Assembly: GCA_023053575.1 (NCBI GenBank)
Contig: JAKZAP010000015.1
Location: 12,458,142-12,522,141 of the forward strand
Origin: Branchinecta lynchi
Lineage: Eukaryota; Arthropoda; Branchiopoda; Anostraca; Branchinectidae
DNA: 64,000 bases
Reading direction: 5' to 3'
The notes beneath the pieces were generated by a model. It saw nothing but the letters and a program-made list of their open reading frames with translations, searched no databases and was not told the DNA's origin. The position numbers and the translations under genes are program-made. Shown here in pieces: positions 30,853 through 40,480 of this stretch (the stretch's first letter is position 1; each line of letters starts with the position of its first letter).

Positions 30853-32794
30853 TGTCCTTCCTGCCAACCGAAGAAGCAAATACGGCTGTTAACAGTGCTC
30901 TTGCACTATTTTCCAATCCGACTGTAGACGTTAGCGTTAAAACAAGCCACTATGAAGCAAGCTTTCCGGTGTCTCCTATCGGCGACTCGTCAACGCCTCT
31001 GCATTTCCGTGTACAAAGCTCTGAAAGCTTTTTATCCGACCTGCGCAATTCGTTCCTGGAAATTCGTCTTAAAGCACAATGGACACTTCTAATGATTTAC
31101 TTTGTATTAAATGCTTCACAACTAAACATTTCTGACTTCCTTTAGAAGGCGCTACGAAAATCGGCCGTTTTCTTGTTATCCCTTGTTTTTACATCTCTGG
31201 CATTTCGACGATCCAAATATTAGGAGCTGGGATGTCGTGGCAGGAAATTCAAAAACTCCCAGCAATACTTGATGTAAACGGATATATTTGAGATGTCACC
31301 AAAGTCAAGCCGCAGATCCGGTTCACCTGATTGTTCGAGTGTTTCATCAGAAGTTCCATGGCTTAAAGTGCCTACTCAAAGTTCTTCTTTGTGGAATAGA
31401 GTTGTGAAGCTTGATTAGCTTGCTTTATAATATGTACCAGAATATGCAATAAGCTTATAAAAAATAACATAGCTACAAAAATCATTCAATAACAGATAAC
31501 CTATTCAAATCTGAATTATATAAGCTGATTTATGCATAAAATAAAGATCTACTAAGTATTATAAGAAATATCACTTTTATCTTTGTCCAAGCTAGTAAAC
31601 TGAGCATGTACTGGCCCAAGAAATTACGCTTTGAGATATCACAGAGAGAAAACTGTTGAAAAAGCTGCTGATCTAAGGGGTAAGCATTGTTCCTAGGTTG
31701 TTACAGAGTGGGATTGGAGTAGTTTGATGTGCCCATTGAACTTTAAGGCTGTCAAGAGAGCTGATATAAGTCTTATCAAAGCTACGGATAAAATCGCGTT
31801 TCAAAACGGTGTTTTGTTTTCTCTGTTTCAAAACAGTCAAGTCTATATTTCCGATACGCTGATATCAAACACGAACAACTTGGCATCCTACATATCCACC
31901 ATTAGCTACGAGCTGATGACCCCTCGTAAAGTTAAAGAAATAAAAGGTAGTCAGCATGGGTATTATTATTCAAGCGACAATACCCGTCCAGAAGCACTGG
32001 AAACAAGAAGTATTGGTAGTGTGCACTTGATTGGACCGGTCTGCAGCCATGTCTTCAACTCTCCCCATTTCCTCGCCCCAGGTCTAAAACTCGACTTGAA
32101 GCTTTTTCCTTCACCTTCAAACTTTGTACTGAAAAAGCTTGCAGATACAAGCCCCGATTGCGATTATGTTATTGAAGAAGCTATTCTTCACGTTAAAAAG
32201 GTTGAGGTTCTTACTTCCCTTGCTTTAGCTGTTCAAAAGCTTAGACTTTCCGGCGAGTCACTACGAATGTTAACCCCGAAATTACTCGGCACGGCTCATC
32301 AGCTAGCTCGAGGTAATTTATCTTTTTCTGACGCGGAGCTAAACTCTGCTAATCAACTACCAGCAAAGATTTGTTTGGGTTTTGTCAAATCCTCAGCATT
32401 CCTTGGGGATTACAAGGAAGACCCTCTCAATTTTTCGCTCGCGAGTTTAAAAAGCCTCCAGCTGACCGTATCTGGGTTACCTCTCTATAACTTGTCTTTT
32501 TCTGGCGAGAATTACAGGCTTTTGTATGAATTGAGCCAACGCACTTTGGCAAGTGATCAACCTACATTTGAGAACGCGTCATCTTACGAACGTTGGAAAT
32601 CTGGAAAGGCTCTCATAGCTCTTGATGTATCTGGAGGTGGAAGCGGAGACATGTCGCTTATTCGACAAGGGACACTGAGACTTGATTTATCTTTTTCCAC
32701 TGCTCTTCCAGAAGCCACAACGCTTATCATTATTGGATTATATGAAAATATTCTTGAAATAAATTCAAGCGGGATTCCTACTAGTCTACTTTAG
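30852..32794 (+). pseudogene. Polinton major-capsid-like protein, interrupted
   Basis: The N-terminal part starts at ATG 30852 (TAATG overlap with the previous stop). About 80 residues resemble the start of capsid-like proteins encoded beside chromodomain integrases in animal genomes, with HFRVQSSESFLSDLRNSFLEI as the recognisable strand. The C-terminal part (31724-32794, about 356 residues) contains LLYELSQRTL and ends in a beta-rich LRLDLSFSTALPEATTLIII segment typical of the last jelly-roll strands. Between 31090 and 31720 the capsid frame is lost: stops appear and the sequence turns AT-rich, so a segment was replaced or inserted. The complete protein would form the double-jelly-roll shell. 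Confidence 0.65.
31146..31720. other. foreign or decayed segment inside the capsid gene
   Basis: AT-rich, with stops in all capsid frames. A short open stretch near 31290-31417 (MSPKSSRRSGSPDCSSVSS start) has no recognised domain. No TIR or target duplication was identified around it. Confidence 0.4.
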
Positions 32795-32795
32795 A

Positions 32796-33321
32796 ATGGA
32801 TACCCACCAGGTTCTAACAGTGCTTAAAGCAGACCTATCAACCAGGAGACTGGAATATTTTTGTATTCCATCCGACTGGCTCGAGAAGATCCAGATTAGT
32901 TCATTCCCAACCCTGATTTGTGTTAACACAGCCAGAAGACGGTTCTAGTGCCATCGCACACTGGGTCGGATTAATCGTCTTTTCTTCGAAGAAATTAGAT
33001 TATTACGATCCTATCGGCTTGCCACATTCAACATGGCCAGGAATCAGCAATTTTGTTGCCAAATTCAACAATATTACTCAAAATATTAGACAAATACAAG
33101 ATCTGTCTAGTGTCTCGTGTGGAAGTCACGTCTTATTATTTTTCTTGCTGCGCGCTCGTGGTTTTTCTTTCCGATATTTCATCAACATATTTACATCGAA
33201 TTTAAAACTTAATGATTATATTGTCGAATCTCTTATTAAAACGTGTTATAATATAAAAATAAAAGTGTTGAAACCCAAATGTTTTGATTTAAAATGTAGT
33301 GACGTCACGTTTAGTTACTAG
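32796..33321 (+). pseudogene. adenain-like cysteine protease of the Polinton, frameshifted
   Basis: The ATG at 32796 begins one base after the capsid stop codon ends. The first 45 residues are in one frame, and the rest is open in another frame from about 32920 to 33321. The catalytic pattern is visible: His in HWVGLIVF, Asp in LDYYDPIG and Cys in SCGSHVLLFF. This order is that of the adenovirus-type/ULP1-like C5 protease that matures Polinton capsid proteins. Total length is about 175 codons, near the family's usual size. One base-level frameshift lies near 32925. Confidence 0.75.
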
Positions 33322-33380
33322 TGGTGGGGTTGGTTTATGGAAAAAAGCCTCATTCTTAGTTCAACCTCTAAAGTGTCAAG

Positions 33381-33781
33381 ATGGGCAAATGCAGGATTGT
33401 ATTTTTTGGCAATCGTCAAAAACCGAACGATTTAGTGATTATCGGAGTCGAAACAGGATTTTCTGTTCGGACAGCTGAACATTTTGACGACCAGGAAGTG
33501 AAGCTTGAAATTGAAAGAAATGCGCTCCGAGCGGCCGAACGTTCACATTGTATGTGTGTGACACCAAATTGACCGGAGAGAACAGTATATTTAGCTATGT
33601 TCAAAGGAAGATTGCACAGAAATTTGACGGAGAACCCAGACGAAATTTCTTCGAACGCCTGGAAGAGTTCAGCGATGCCCAAAACTACAAAGACCTGCTC
33701 TGCACATCGGGGGATATTTTTGGCTGTTTCTGTTGTATGGATTATGCAAGTGATTTTTCAGTGTTTGGCAACCTTTTTTAA
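33381..33781 (+). pseudogene. unknown Polinton gene, frameshifted
   Basis: An ATG at 33381 opens 63 codons (GKCRIVFFGNRQKPNDLV start). The sequence then continues in another frame to 33781 with KFDGEPRRNFFERLEEF and a Cys-rich end (FGCFCCMDY). Together it would be about 130 residues. No domain is recognised. It is the last rightward gene before the A-run at 33895-33923. Confidence 0.45.
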
Positions 33782-33894
33782 GTAAAATATTCACGAAAAA
33801 AACGAATAAGCCGATAACTAGCGATCATGTTTGTCAGTAAACATGTTTGGTTTGGAATTGGGACTTGTCTGTCTACATTTATTGTGTTATATTC

Positions 33895-33923
33895 AAAAAA
33901 AAAAAAAAAAAAAAAAAAAAAAA
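33895..33923 (+). repeat. poly-A run
   Basis: Near-uninterrupted A run between the convergent genes at 33781 and 33929. A shorter A run occurs at 34780-34798. Confidence 0.7.
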
Positions 33924-33928
33924 CAGCA

Positions 33929-34199
33929 CTACAATTTTAAAATTTTCACGACGCCTATGCTGGGTTGCTCGCAGCCCCAGCACACTCTCACTGTTCTCTC
34001 TCCCAGGGTATAACCCCAGTCTTCCACCTTGACTGTGAAGTTGGCCTCATGGTTGCACGCGACGCATTCTATCCAGACTGTGGATACGTAAATTTTCCCA
34101 TTACACTCCTGACAACGTCCTTTTCCCTTGAATGATGGGGTTAGCAAAATGTCACAGAACGGACACTTGGTCTTCACAAATTTGGTGTTGACATCCACT
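33929..34199 (-). CDS. zinc-ribbon exon of the Polinton right-end gene
   Basis: On the minus strand a strong acceptor (TTTTTTTCTGTTTTCAG) ends at 34200, followed by an open exon to the stop at 33929. It encodes CPFC...CQEC...CVACNH...CWGC, four Cys pairs consistent with two zinc ribbons. It lies within the element and is transcribed opposite to the capsid cluster. An upstream exon starts in the right TIR (34950-35282), but its phase (0) does not match the phase 2 needed here. Either a small exon lies between or a frameshift is present. A DNA-binding or transcription role is inferred from the fold type only. Confidence 0.55.
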
Positions 34200-34824
34200 C
34201 TGAAAACAGAAAAAAAAAAGGTCAGCTTCGATGATGAGATTGGACAATGAGCTAGGGTTCCCAAGATTATAGACAGACCCTGCTATAATCTAGTCGGCTT
34301 GAATGAGTTCAGTATACATCATCTGAGGCAAAAATTACTATACGAGTGCTTCTGAAGCAAAAATTGCTAATACGAGAGCTTCTGAGATAAAACATACTTA
34401 TGATAAGACCCGAGAAAAGAAAACGTTAAAGGCTATACCCCCCCCCCCCCCAAGTATATGAGTCTGAATAAAGAAGAAAGCTACAAAGTCCTGAAGCTAT
34501 GGACACCCGTAGGCTATAGCATATGATAAGCTTCTAGGGAAGAGAAAACAGTAAAAAGCAAAACATTACTTACTCTTGATATATGCCTTGAAGTATAAAA
34601 CAGGATACTTCAAAATGAAAAAAGGAACTGATGCCCCATCCATGGAGAACCTAGAGTTTTGTAGGGCTGCGACTCCTCCGAAACGTGCAGCCTCACCTTT
34701 TTAAAATGCATCATCATCATCTAGAGTATTGTAAGACTGCTACTTCTCCCGAAAGCGTAGCTAATTTTCCTATCCATTTAAAAAAAAAAAAAAAAAAAGA
34801 ATAATTAATAATCTGAAGCATATT

Positions 34825-34917
34825 ACCCAAAAGCGGGAATTGCGGTGTCCGGTAAACAGGTTGCATGATGGTGCGCATAACTTTTAACAACCCATTTAGC
34901 TCGATGACGGAGGGACT
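34825..34917 (-). repeat. duplicate of an internal TIR segment
   Basis: About 90 bp (TTACCCAAAAGCGGGAATTG through GATGACGGAGGGAC) repeats the segment at 35315-35406 in the same orientation. That segment lies just upstream of the right-end gene's start, and the extra copy sits in its presumed intron. Confidence 0.85.
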
Positions 34918-34949
34918 TTAATCACTAATTAGACGATTTAAAAACTTAC

Positions 34950-35282
34950 GTTGCAATCGTTGCAGGAAACGTTGTTTGAATCCAATTCTGTTCCGGCTCC
35001 GAAATACCGGTTCAATTCTGAAAGCCTCGTGACATTACTGTTCAAGTTTTCGGTTTGGGCAAAGAGGTCACTGTCTTCGGTTTCTCCTGTAGGTATATCA
35101 TACTGAGGCAGAATGTTTGTTAAGTAATTCTGACCTTCCGGGGTCTCCAGGAACTCACTAAAACTGTCTTGTTCCATTTCGCTCTGTCTATCGTGCTGCG
35201 GTAAAATATTTGCAAGATAATTCTGACCATCAGCAGTTTCAAGAAAATCACAAAAACTATCGTCAGATTCGTTCACCTCCAT
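34950..35282 (-). CDS. first exon of the Polinton right-end gene
   Basis: The ATG at 35282 opens 111 codons that end in an AAC|GTAAGT splice donor at 34950/34949. The first 60 residues are identical to the left-end gene at 27908 because they lie in the TIR. After the TIR boundary (35099) the two proteins diverge: this one continues PTGETEDSDLFAQTENLN and ends with CNDCN. Two inward genes thus share their promoter, start and duplicated DSF..FLET..GQNYL motifs. Function is unknown. Confidence 0.65.
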
Positions 35283-35744
35283 AGTGGAGGTTTCTCAGGC
35301 AACTAAAGCATATTACCCAAAAGCGGGAATTGCGGTGTCCGGTAAACAGGTTGCATGATGGTGCGCATAACTTTTAACAACCCATTTAGCTCGATGACGG
35401 AGGGACATTTCACCAGCCTTTGTGCTCCTTTGTGCAAAACCATATTCGAATCAACACAAACGAACCGCTCCGTGGGAAACCAGAGAGGACCTACAGTATT
35501 TATCGTAGTAACTAATTAGCTATTTTACAATAATGACCACTTAGTATTATATAGAAGAACTTAACCATAATCTTATTAACTAGTTAGTAGTAACCATATA
35601 GAAATCACTCATACACAAATCCCCTCCTAAAAACGTGAATCCCGTGGTATCCGAAAAATCTGAATCCCGTGGAATACGGTCTACAGAAATCCCGTTGTAT
35701 CCTAAGGGCATGAATCCCGTGGTATACGGTCTAACTACCCTACT
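35099..35744 (-). repeat. right terminal inverted repeat
   Basis: Mirror image of 27445-28092. It ends CTACCCTACT at 35744. Confidence 0.92.
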
Positions 35745-35750
35745 AATCCC
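35745..35750 (+). repeat. right target-site duplication AATCCC
   Basis: Identical to 27439-27444. Confidence 0.9.
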
Positions 35751-35832
35751 GCAACAGGCTAGTAAGATGTAGAATTGAACCTACATTGGACTAAAACATA
35801 GCCCACTCACAAAACACAACTAACTTCTTCTC

Positions 35833-36428
35833 AAACTGAAAATGAAATCGGAATTCCGAATAACTCGGTAAAAAAAAACAAGTCGCCTGGTTGGGAAATC
35901 GTTTGAAATTGAGCCTTCGTATTTCGTCCACGAGGTATAACACCGTTGTCAACCCCAGATATTTATTACGCGATTTTATACCTTAGGGTCTGGTCACACT
36001 TGAAACTGTCCGGTTCCACCCGCATCCGGTTCAACCCCGACCTCCCCTACTGAAGTATTCAGGTAGGATTATTATAGTAGGCTCGCAAAAAATCCCTCAC
36101 CAAAAAGCAAGGATTCCGATGTGAGGGATGTGAAACTGAAAATGAAATCGGAATTCCGAATAACTCGGTAAAAAAAAACAAGTCGCCTGGTTGGGAAATG
36201 GTTTGAAATTGAGCCTTCGTATTTCGTCCACGAGGTATAACACCGTTGTCAACCCCAGATATTTATTACGCGATTTTATACCTTAGGGTCTGGTCACACT
36301 TGAAACTGTCCGGTTCCACCCGCATCCGGTTCAACCCCGACCTCCCCTACTGAAGTATTCAGGTAGGATTATTATAGTAGGCTCGCAAAAGATCCCTGAC
36401 CAAAAAGCAAGGATTCCGATGTGAGGGG
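35833..36428 (+). repeat. 300-bp direct tandem duplication
   Basis: AAACTGAAAATGAAATCGG starts at 35834 and again at 36134. The two 300-bp units are nearly identical through GGATTCCGATGTGAGGG. Each unit includes the GGTTCAACC word and the CCTCCCCTACT end of the outer element, so the end of that element was duplicated. Confidence 0.9.
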
Positions 36429-36429
36429 A

Positions 36430-36750
36430 TATATCAAGTCAAGTTTCTGGGACTCCTAAACTCAGTGACGGGACACCTATTTAACTTGGTTAAGTGTGTC
36501 TGTCCGTTTGTCTGTTTGTTAGTATGAGAATTCTCGAATGAGTTAGGTAGGCTATCTTGTTCAAACTTGGTTTCATGTCCTTTGCGTCAAAAGTAAAGGT
36601 CGTTCATAGATGTTATTGTAGCCCTACATTTAGGGGTGAAGTTTCAACTTCGAGCTAAGGTTTGCTTCACGAGTGAGAGACATGCTGAATCTCCGTGATT
36701 AGTTTTGGCCCCTGACAATTGGAATTCGGCAAAAAATAATTTTCTTGGTG
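36430..36750 (+). repeat. diverged 5' part of a GGGATCCC-type element
   Basis: Contains GTCTGTCCGTTTGTCTG and GTAGCCCTACATTTAGGGGTG as in the start of the 44.2- and 46.6-kb copies. It is strongly diverged and lacks the clean GGGATCCC border. Confidence 0.5.
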
Positions 36751-37088
36751 CTTATAGCTGGTCAAGTATATGTAATTCTTGAATCAAGATAGAAATGTCC
36801 GATTCTTTGCAACACAAATATTCCTTGAGCCCAAGCTGACTTTGAAACATATTTTTTGGTCCTTCTTGGCATGGGTCCTCGTCAGGCTGTAAATCTGTAT
36901 CAGATTGACAACCTAACGAGCATCGTAGCTGACGTATCCGTTTTATTATCTGAATATATCTTTGCAATTAACATCATCATCTTACTATCTAAAGACATAG
37001 GAATCCATCCACTAGCTTAGTTTTCCCATTAAGTTGATAGTTCGGCCGCATTCGCCGGAACTGGGAGAACAAGACCAAAGGTTTCGAT
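36750..37088 (-). mobile_element. fragment with CCTGACGAGGACCC motif
   Basis: On the minus strand CCTGACGAGGACCC is followed by AAGAAGGACCAAAAAATATG. A relative occurs at 43705-43740 (CCTGAAGAGGACCC ... GGGTCGAAATATCG). Such blocks are common in 3' parts of Penelope-like and some other retroelements. The class is inferred only. Confidence 0.35.
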
Positions 37089-38323
37089 GGGATCCCAAAA
37101 GTCAATATTTGGTCCAGACAACTGGGTCTTGTCTTCGCCAGATCCAGTCTTCGACAGACTCGTTGAACATTTTTACTATTAAAATTCAGAAACAGATTAA
37201 GGACAAAAAGCTAATCTTCTGAGAAAATCAAGTTCAGATATGGCTTCAGCATGTTTGTGCTTACCCCTGTAGGTCATATCTGCTTTGACAAAAACATCTT
37301 GCCTTACTTCTGCCAATTTCCCGGTTTCGGCCAAATTTCGGAACTACCTGTCTCGCAAAAAAAAGAAAGCTAAAAACGAACTCAGCGTATCTTCTCGTAT
37401 CTTCTATCGAAAATCTATCAACCTCAAATTAAAATTTAACTTAAAACAAATTTTTCGGTTCCAGCCGGATTCCGGGCGAACTATATGTCCGGGTAAAAAA
37501 TGATTGTCATACTCGGATTCAGATCTCTTCTTAACTCTAAATCGGATATCTAATGAACTACAAATACTTTCAACAATTTTCCGGTTTTGGCCGGATTCCG
37601 GGCTAACAACTTGTCCGGTGAGAAAATGGTTTTCACCATCGTTTTCAGCATGTTTTCCTACCTCTAACCCGAACATATAATTAACTTCAAATAAAACTTT
37701 TACTTTTAACATAGTTTCCTGTTTTGGCCGGATTCCGGGCTAACTATTTGTCCGGCGAAAAAATGGTTTTCGTCATCGTGTAGCATGTTTTCTTACCCCT
37801 AAATCGAACATCCAATAAGCTTCAAGTAAAACTTTTACTTATAACAAACTTTCCGGTTTTGGCCGGATTCCGGGCGAACTACTTGTCTGGCAAAAAATGG
37901 TTTTCACCATCGTGTTCAGAATGCCTTCTTACCCCTAAATCGAACATCCAATTAACCTCATATAAAACTTTTACTTTTAACAAACTTTCCCGTTTTGGCC
38001 GGATTCCGGGCGAACTACTTGTCTGGGGAGAAAATAGTTTTCACCATCGTGTTCAGCATGTCTTCTCACCCCATAACCGACTGTCTCATTAGCTGTTTAA
38101 AAACATTTTGCTTGCCCCTTAATTTAAACCCCTTCCCCCAGCCCTAAATACAGGGCTATAAAGCCCATCTACGAACTCGACCTTAATCTTGACCCAAAGA
38201 ATCGTCACACCAAGTTTCATCAAAATATCTCATTCCCTTCCGACAGTTATCGTGCTTACAAACGGACGGACGGACAACTTTTGAGATGTCATAGGTGTCT
38301 CTCCACTTACGTTTTGGGATCCC
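37089..38323 (-). mobile_element. GGGATCCC-bounded tandem-repeat element, copy 3
   Basis: Runs from GGGATCCCAAAAG at 37089 to ACGTTTTGGGATCCC at 38323. It has about five internal units of 120-130 bp, each with TTTTGGCCGGATTCCGGGC and TTTTCACCATCGT words. Minus orientation. Confidence 0.85.
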
Positions 38324-39465
38324 AAAAAGAGAACTTTCGCAATTTCTAATAGGTACTGTGTTTGTCCAGATTTTCGCGTCGGTATAGGGATAGTAAGACG
38401 ACTGAGCCTTCGTCAGCTCCTACTCATGGGAACTACCAGGTAGGAAATTTCCCCTACTGGGTAAATGGTGATGACCGGAAGCTGATGTGAACTGACAAAA
38501 TTTGGAAAGAACAATATCATCTGACCAAACTTATTAGATTGTTTATTTCGAAGTAAAGAGCGTGCCTATGTTTGAATTAATCAATCAAGAGAGAGAGAAC
38601 GATTGCCTCAGGGATCTGGTCAAGGGGTTGGGTGGAGACGAATAACATTTAGGCTACGCGATCTGGCAAAGACCGGAAGTGTATATTGCCCGATTTTCTA
38701 GATGAAGATCTAATACAAATATTTCCTCTTTGCGATCTCGCCGATACATTTCGTCATGTTCTTAATGGACAGGTCCGGACCCAGTAATTTGTTGCAGGGG
38801 TGGGGGGACCTACTCCGTTACTAACAATAAAACAAGAGCACAGATCAGACGTTAGAGCCCATGAATAAACGTTTGGATTTGTATGTTTCCGGGGGGGGGA
38901 GGGGTAGACCCCCTATCCCCCGTCCCTGGATACGGCCGTGGTACCTGCTGCTTAAATACTATTTTCTAGAAAATGTAGTAAATCAAGAAAAGGCTGAGAT
39001 CATTGGTTGTCCTTGTGACCTGACGTGTTCTGTTTGGGATTGAGGGAGTTCCATTCATAAGAACAAAAAAAAACTTAACCAGTTAGTTTTCCTGCTTTCT
39101 CTGCCAGTGTCGGACAAAGTGGTGACACATTCACCAACAGTCAGGGTGTCCCAAGCCTCTTTCCATTAGTGGTTGGGAACTCCCCACAAATTTACGGAAC
39201 GGAATATAACGGAGCAGCAATTTTCAGTTTTAAATTTGAAATTGAATTGAGACGTTGTGAGCTCTAGTCTGCATACTTGGGAAAGAAAAGCTACATAATT
39301 AGCTATTCTTCAAACAACGGCTGCAGTCTCACACAAAGAATCACTAAATCCCTAATGTCCATTCAGTTTCAGCGAAAATTATTAACATGGTACTGAAAAT
39401 CGCTCTGATCGAACTTCTCACCCTCGCTCTCACCGCTATGATCGTACTTGAGGACTGAAGTACCC
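38324..39465. other. unassigned sequence
   Basis: No exon is supported. A G-run/C-run block at 38890-38930 (followed by CCCGTCCCTGGATACGGCCG) looks like the end of a DNA transposon similar to those at 3.2 and 7.3 kb. Confidence 0.3.
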
Positions 39466-39469
39466 TTAA

Positions 39470-39600
39470 GTACTTCTATTTTTTGCTTAAGTACGAGTAT
39501 TAAGTACTTCTGAAGTTTTTTACTTACGTATAGTAGAAGTACTCAAAGTTTTTACTTAAGTTATTACTTAAGTACTTTTACTAAAGTATTTCTCAACACT
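39470..39600. repeat. AAGTACTTAAGTA palindromic repeat
   Basis: Clustered variants of AAGTACTT and ACTTAAGTACTT in both orientations. The same word type also occurs at 26790-26828. Confidence 0.7.
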
Positions 39601-39632
39601 GATTCCAACTAATAAGCAAACGAAAAACTAAC

Positions 39633-39794
39633 CTGAGCATTTGCAGATAATCCGACCGTATTGGTCAAATTTACCCACACGATGGATTCGATATAGTCAA
39701 CAAGCTTAACTACTTCTTCTTTCATATATGGAAAGTCGCTGCAGTCGACAAAGCTGGTGAAAAAAACACATAGAAAAAAAATTAATCGACGCAT
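39633..39794 (-). CDS. first coding exon of a putative secreted protein (gene B)
   Basis: The 54-codon exon starts with ATG at 39794 and ends in CAG|GTTAGT, phase 0, exactly like gene A at 4756-4917. The signal-peptide-like leader is MRRLIFFLCVFFTSF. The mature part shares SDxPYMKEEVVKLVDYI and NAQ with gene A, with about 40 of 54 residues identical. The following exons should lie between 39632 and about 5200 on the minus strand, but I could not identify them, and large mobile elements occupy that interval. The copy may therefore be a broken or solitary exon. The protein family is not recognised. Confidence 0.55.
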
Positions 39795-40050
39795 GATTAT
39801 CGCTGATGGCAAGCCTCGAGCGTCTGTTGAATATACTGCATGTTTTATTTTATAGAACGCTACATTGGCAATCGCACATGTTTAAATCTCTAAGCCACAA
39901 CATACGTCATCGAAACGAGTGGACGGTGTTTTGGCAAAAAAGTGATAACATGTCTGGTGTTTCTTTTGCGACGTCGGAAATATGTTGGAAATTCCCATCT
40001 CCTGTTTTCGCAAGAAGTGACAAAAGTGAATGTCGTGTTTTTTTTAAAGC
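39795..40050 (-). promoter_or_regulatory. upstream region of gene B, conserved with gene A
   Basis: Carries the CGCACATGTTTAAATCT, GAGTGGACGGTGT and GTTGGAAATTCCC blocks that are also found upstream of gene A. Confidence 0.5.
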
Positions 40051-40085
40051 ACTGTCGGACAATCCTTTTATTATCGTGATTATCA

Positions 40086-40480
40086 GGCATATTCTCGCCG
40101 TTCCCCGAGGACTACTCGAGGAATGGCTAGAATAGAAGGAGTAACTCCGCGCGGACTCCGCTTACGGAAAACAGCGAGGATACGGGGAATGCTTCCAAAA
40201 TGGATTTTGTTCGAAAAAATATCCAGTTGACATTTGTGGATCCACTTTATTTTTGGTTTTGTTTATTCTGATTGATTTTAACAAATTTTACATTGCACAA
40301 CACCAGCAAAAATTGATTCGCCTCCGAATCTGAAAGGGAGTCCTTTTTTATGACGGTGATGATAATCGGAGCATTCCCCGTCCGTTGGGACTCGCAAGAA
40401 TACGGGGCGTGAATCCCTGGGACAAACAAAAACACGGTTACTCCTCAAGTGGAGTCCTCCGGGAACGGCGAGAATACGCC
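40086..40480. mobile_element. TIR element, CTCGCCGTTCCCCGAGGA family, copy 1
   Basis: The left end GGCATATTCTCGCCGTTCCC is mirrored by GGGAACGGCGAGAATACGCC at the right end, with CGAGGACT.CTCGAGG/CTCAAGTGGAGTCCTC inside. It is 395 bp with no coding capacity. An inverted relative is at 49398-49744 and single ends are at 48316 and 48768. Confidence 0.75.

Larger units (their letters stand above)
27445..35744. mobile_element. compact Polinton/Maverick-lineage element, 8.3 kb
   Basis: Both ends start AGTAGGGTAGTTAGACCG and are followed by near-identical TIRs of about 650 bp. Both are flanked by the 6-bp duplication AATCCC. The interior carries, rightwards, an N-terminal gene, a chromodomain integrase, a penton-like protein, a small basic virion protein, a capsid-like protein, an adenain-like protease and an unknown gene. 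A zinc-ribbon gene runs leftwards. Genes overlap by a few bases, as in a viral operon. No type-B DNA polymerase or FtsK/HerA-like ATPase is found, and no gap is large enough for the polymerase. Typical Polintons are about 15-20 kb. Most genes have frameshifts, so the copy is probably dead or mis-sequenced at several points. Confidence 0.9.
26825..36051. mobile_element. older element with AGTAGGGGAGG ends surrounding the Polinton
   Basis: AGTAGGGGAGGTCGTGG at 26825 matches, with one mismatch over 24 bp, the reverse complement of 36028-36051. Between each end and the inner Polinton lie several GTCCGGTTCAACC-like words (27005-27045, 27310-27385, 36006-36036). The terminal AGTAGGG is shared with the inner element, so this may be the remnant of a related element into which the 8.3-kb copy jumped. 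Flanking 6-mers (TACTTA and GAAGTA) do not match. Confidence 0.45.
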
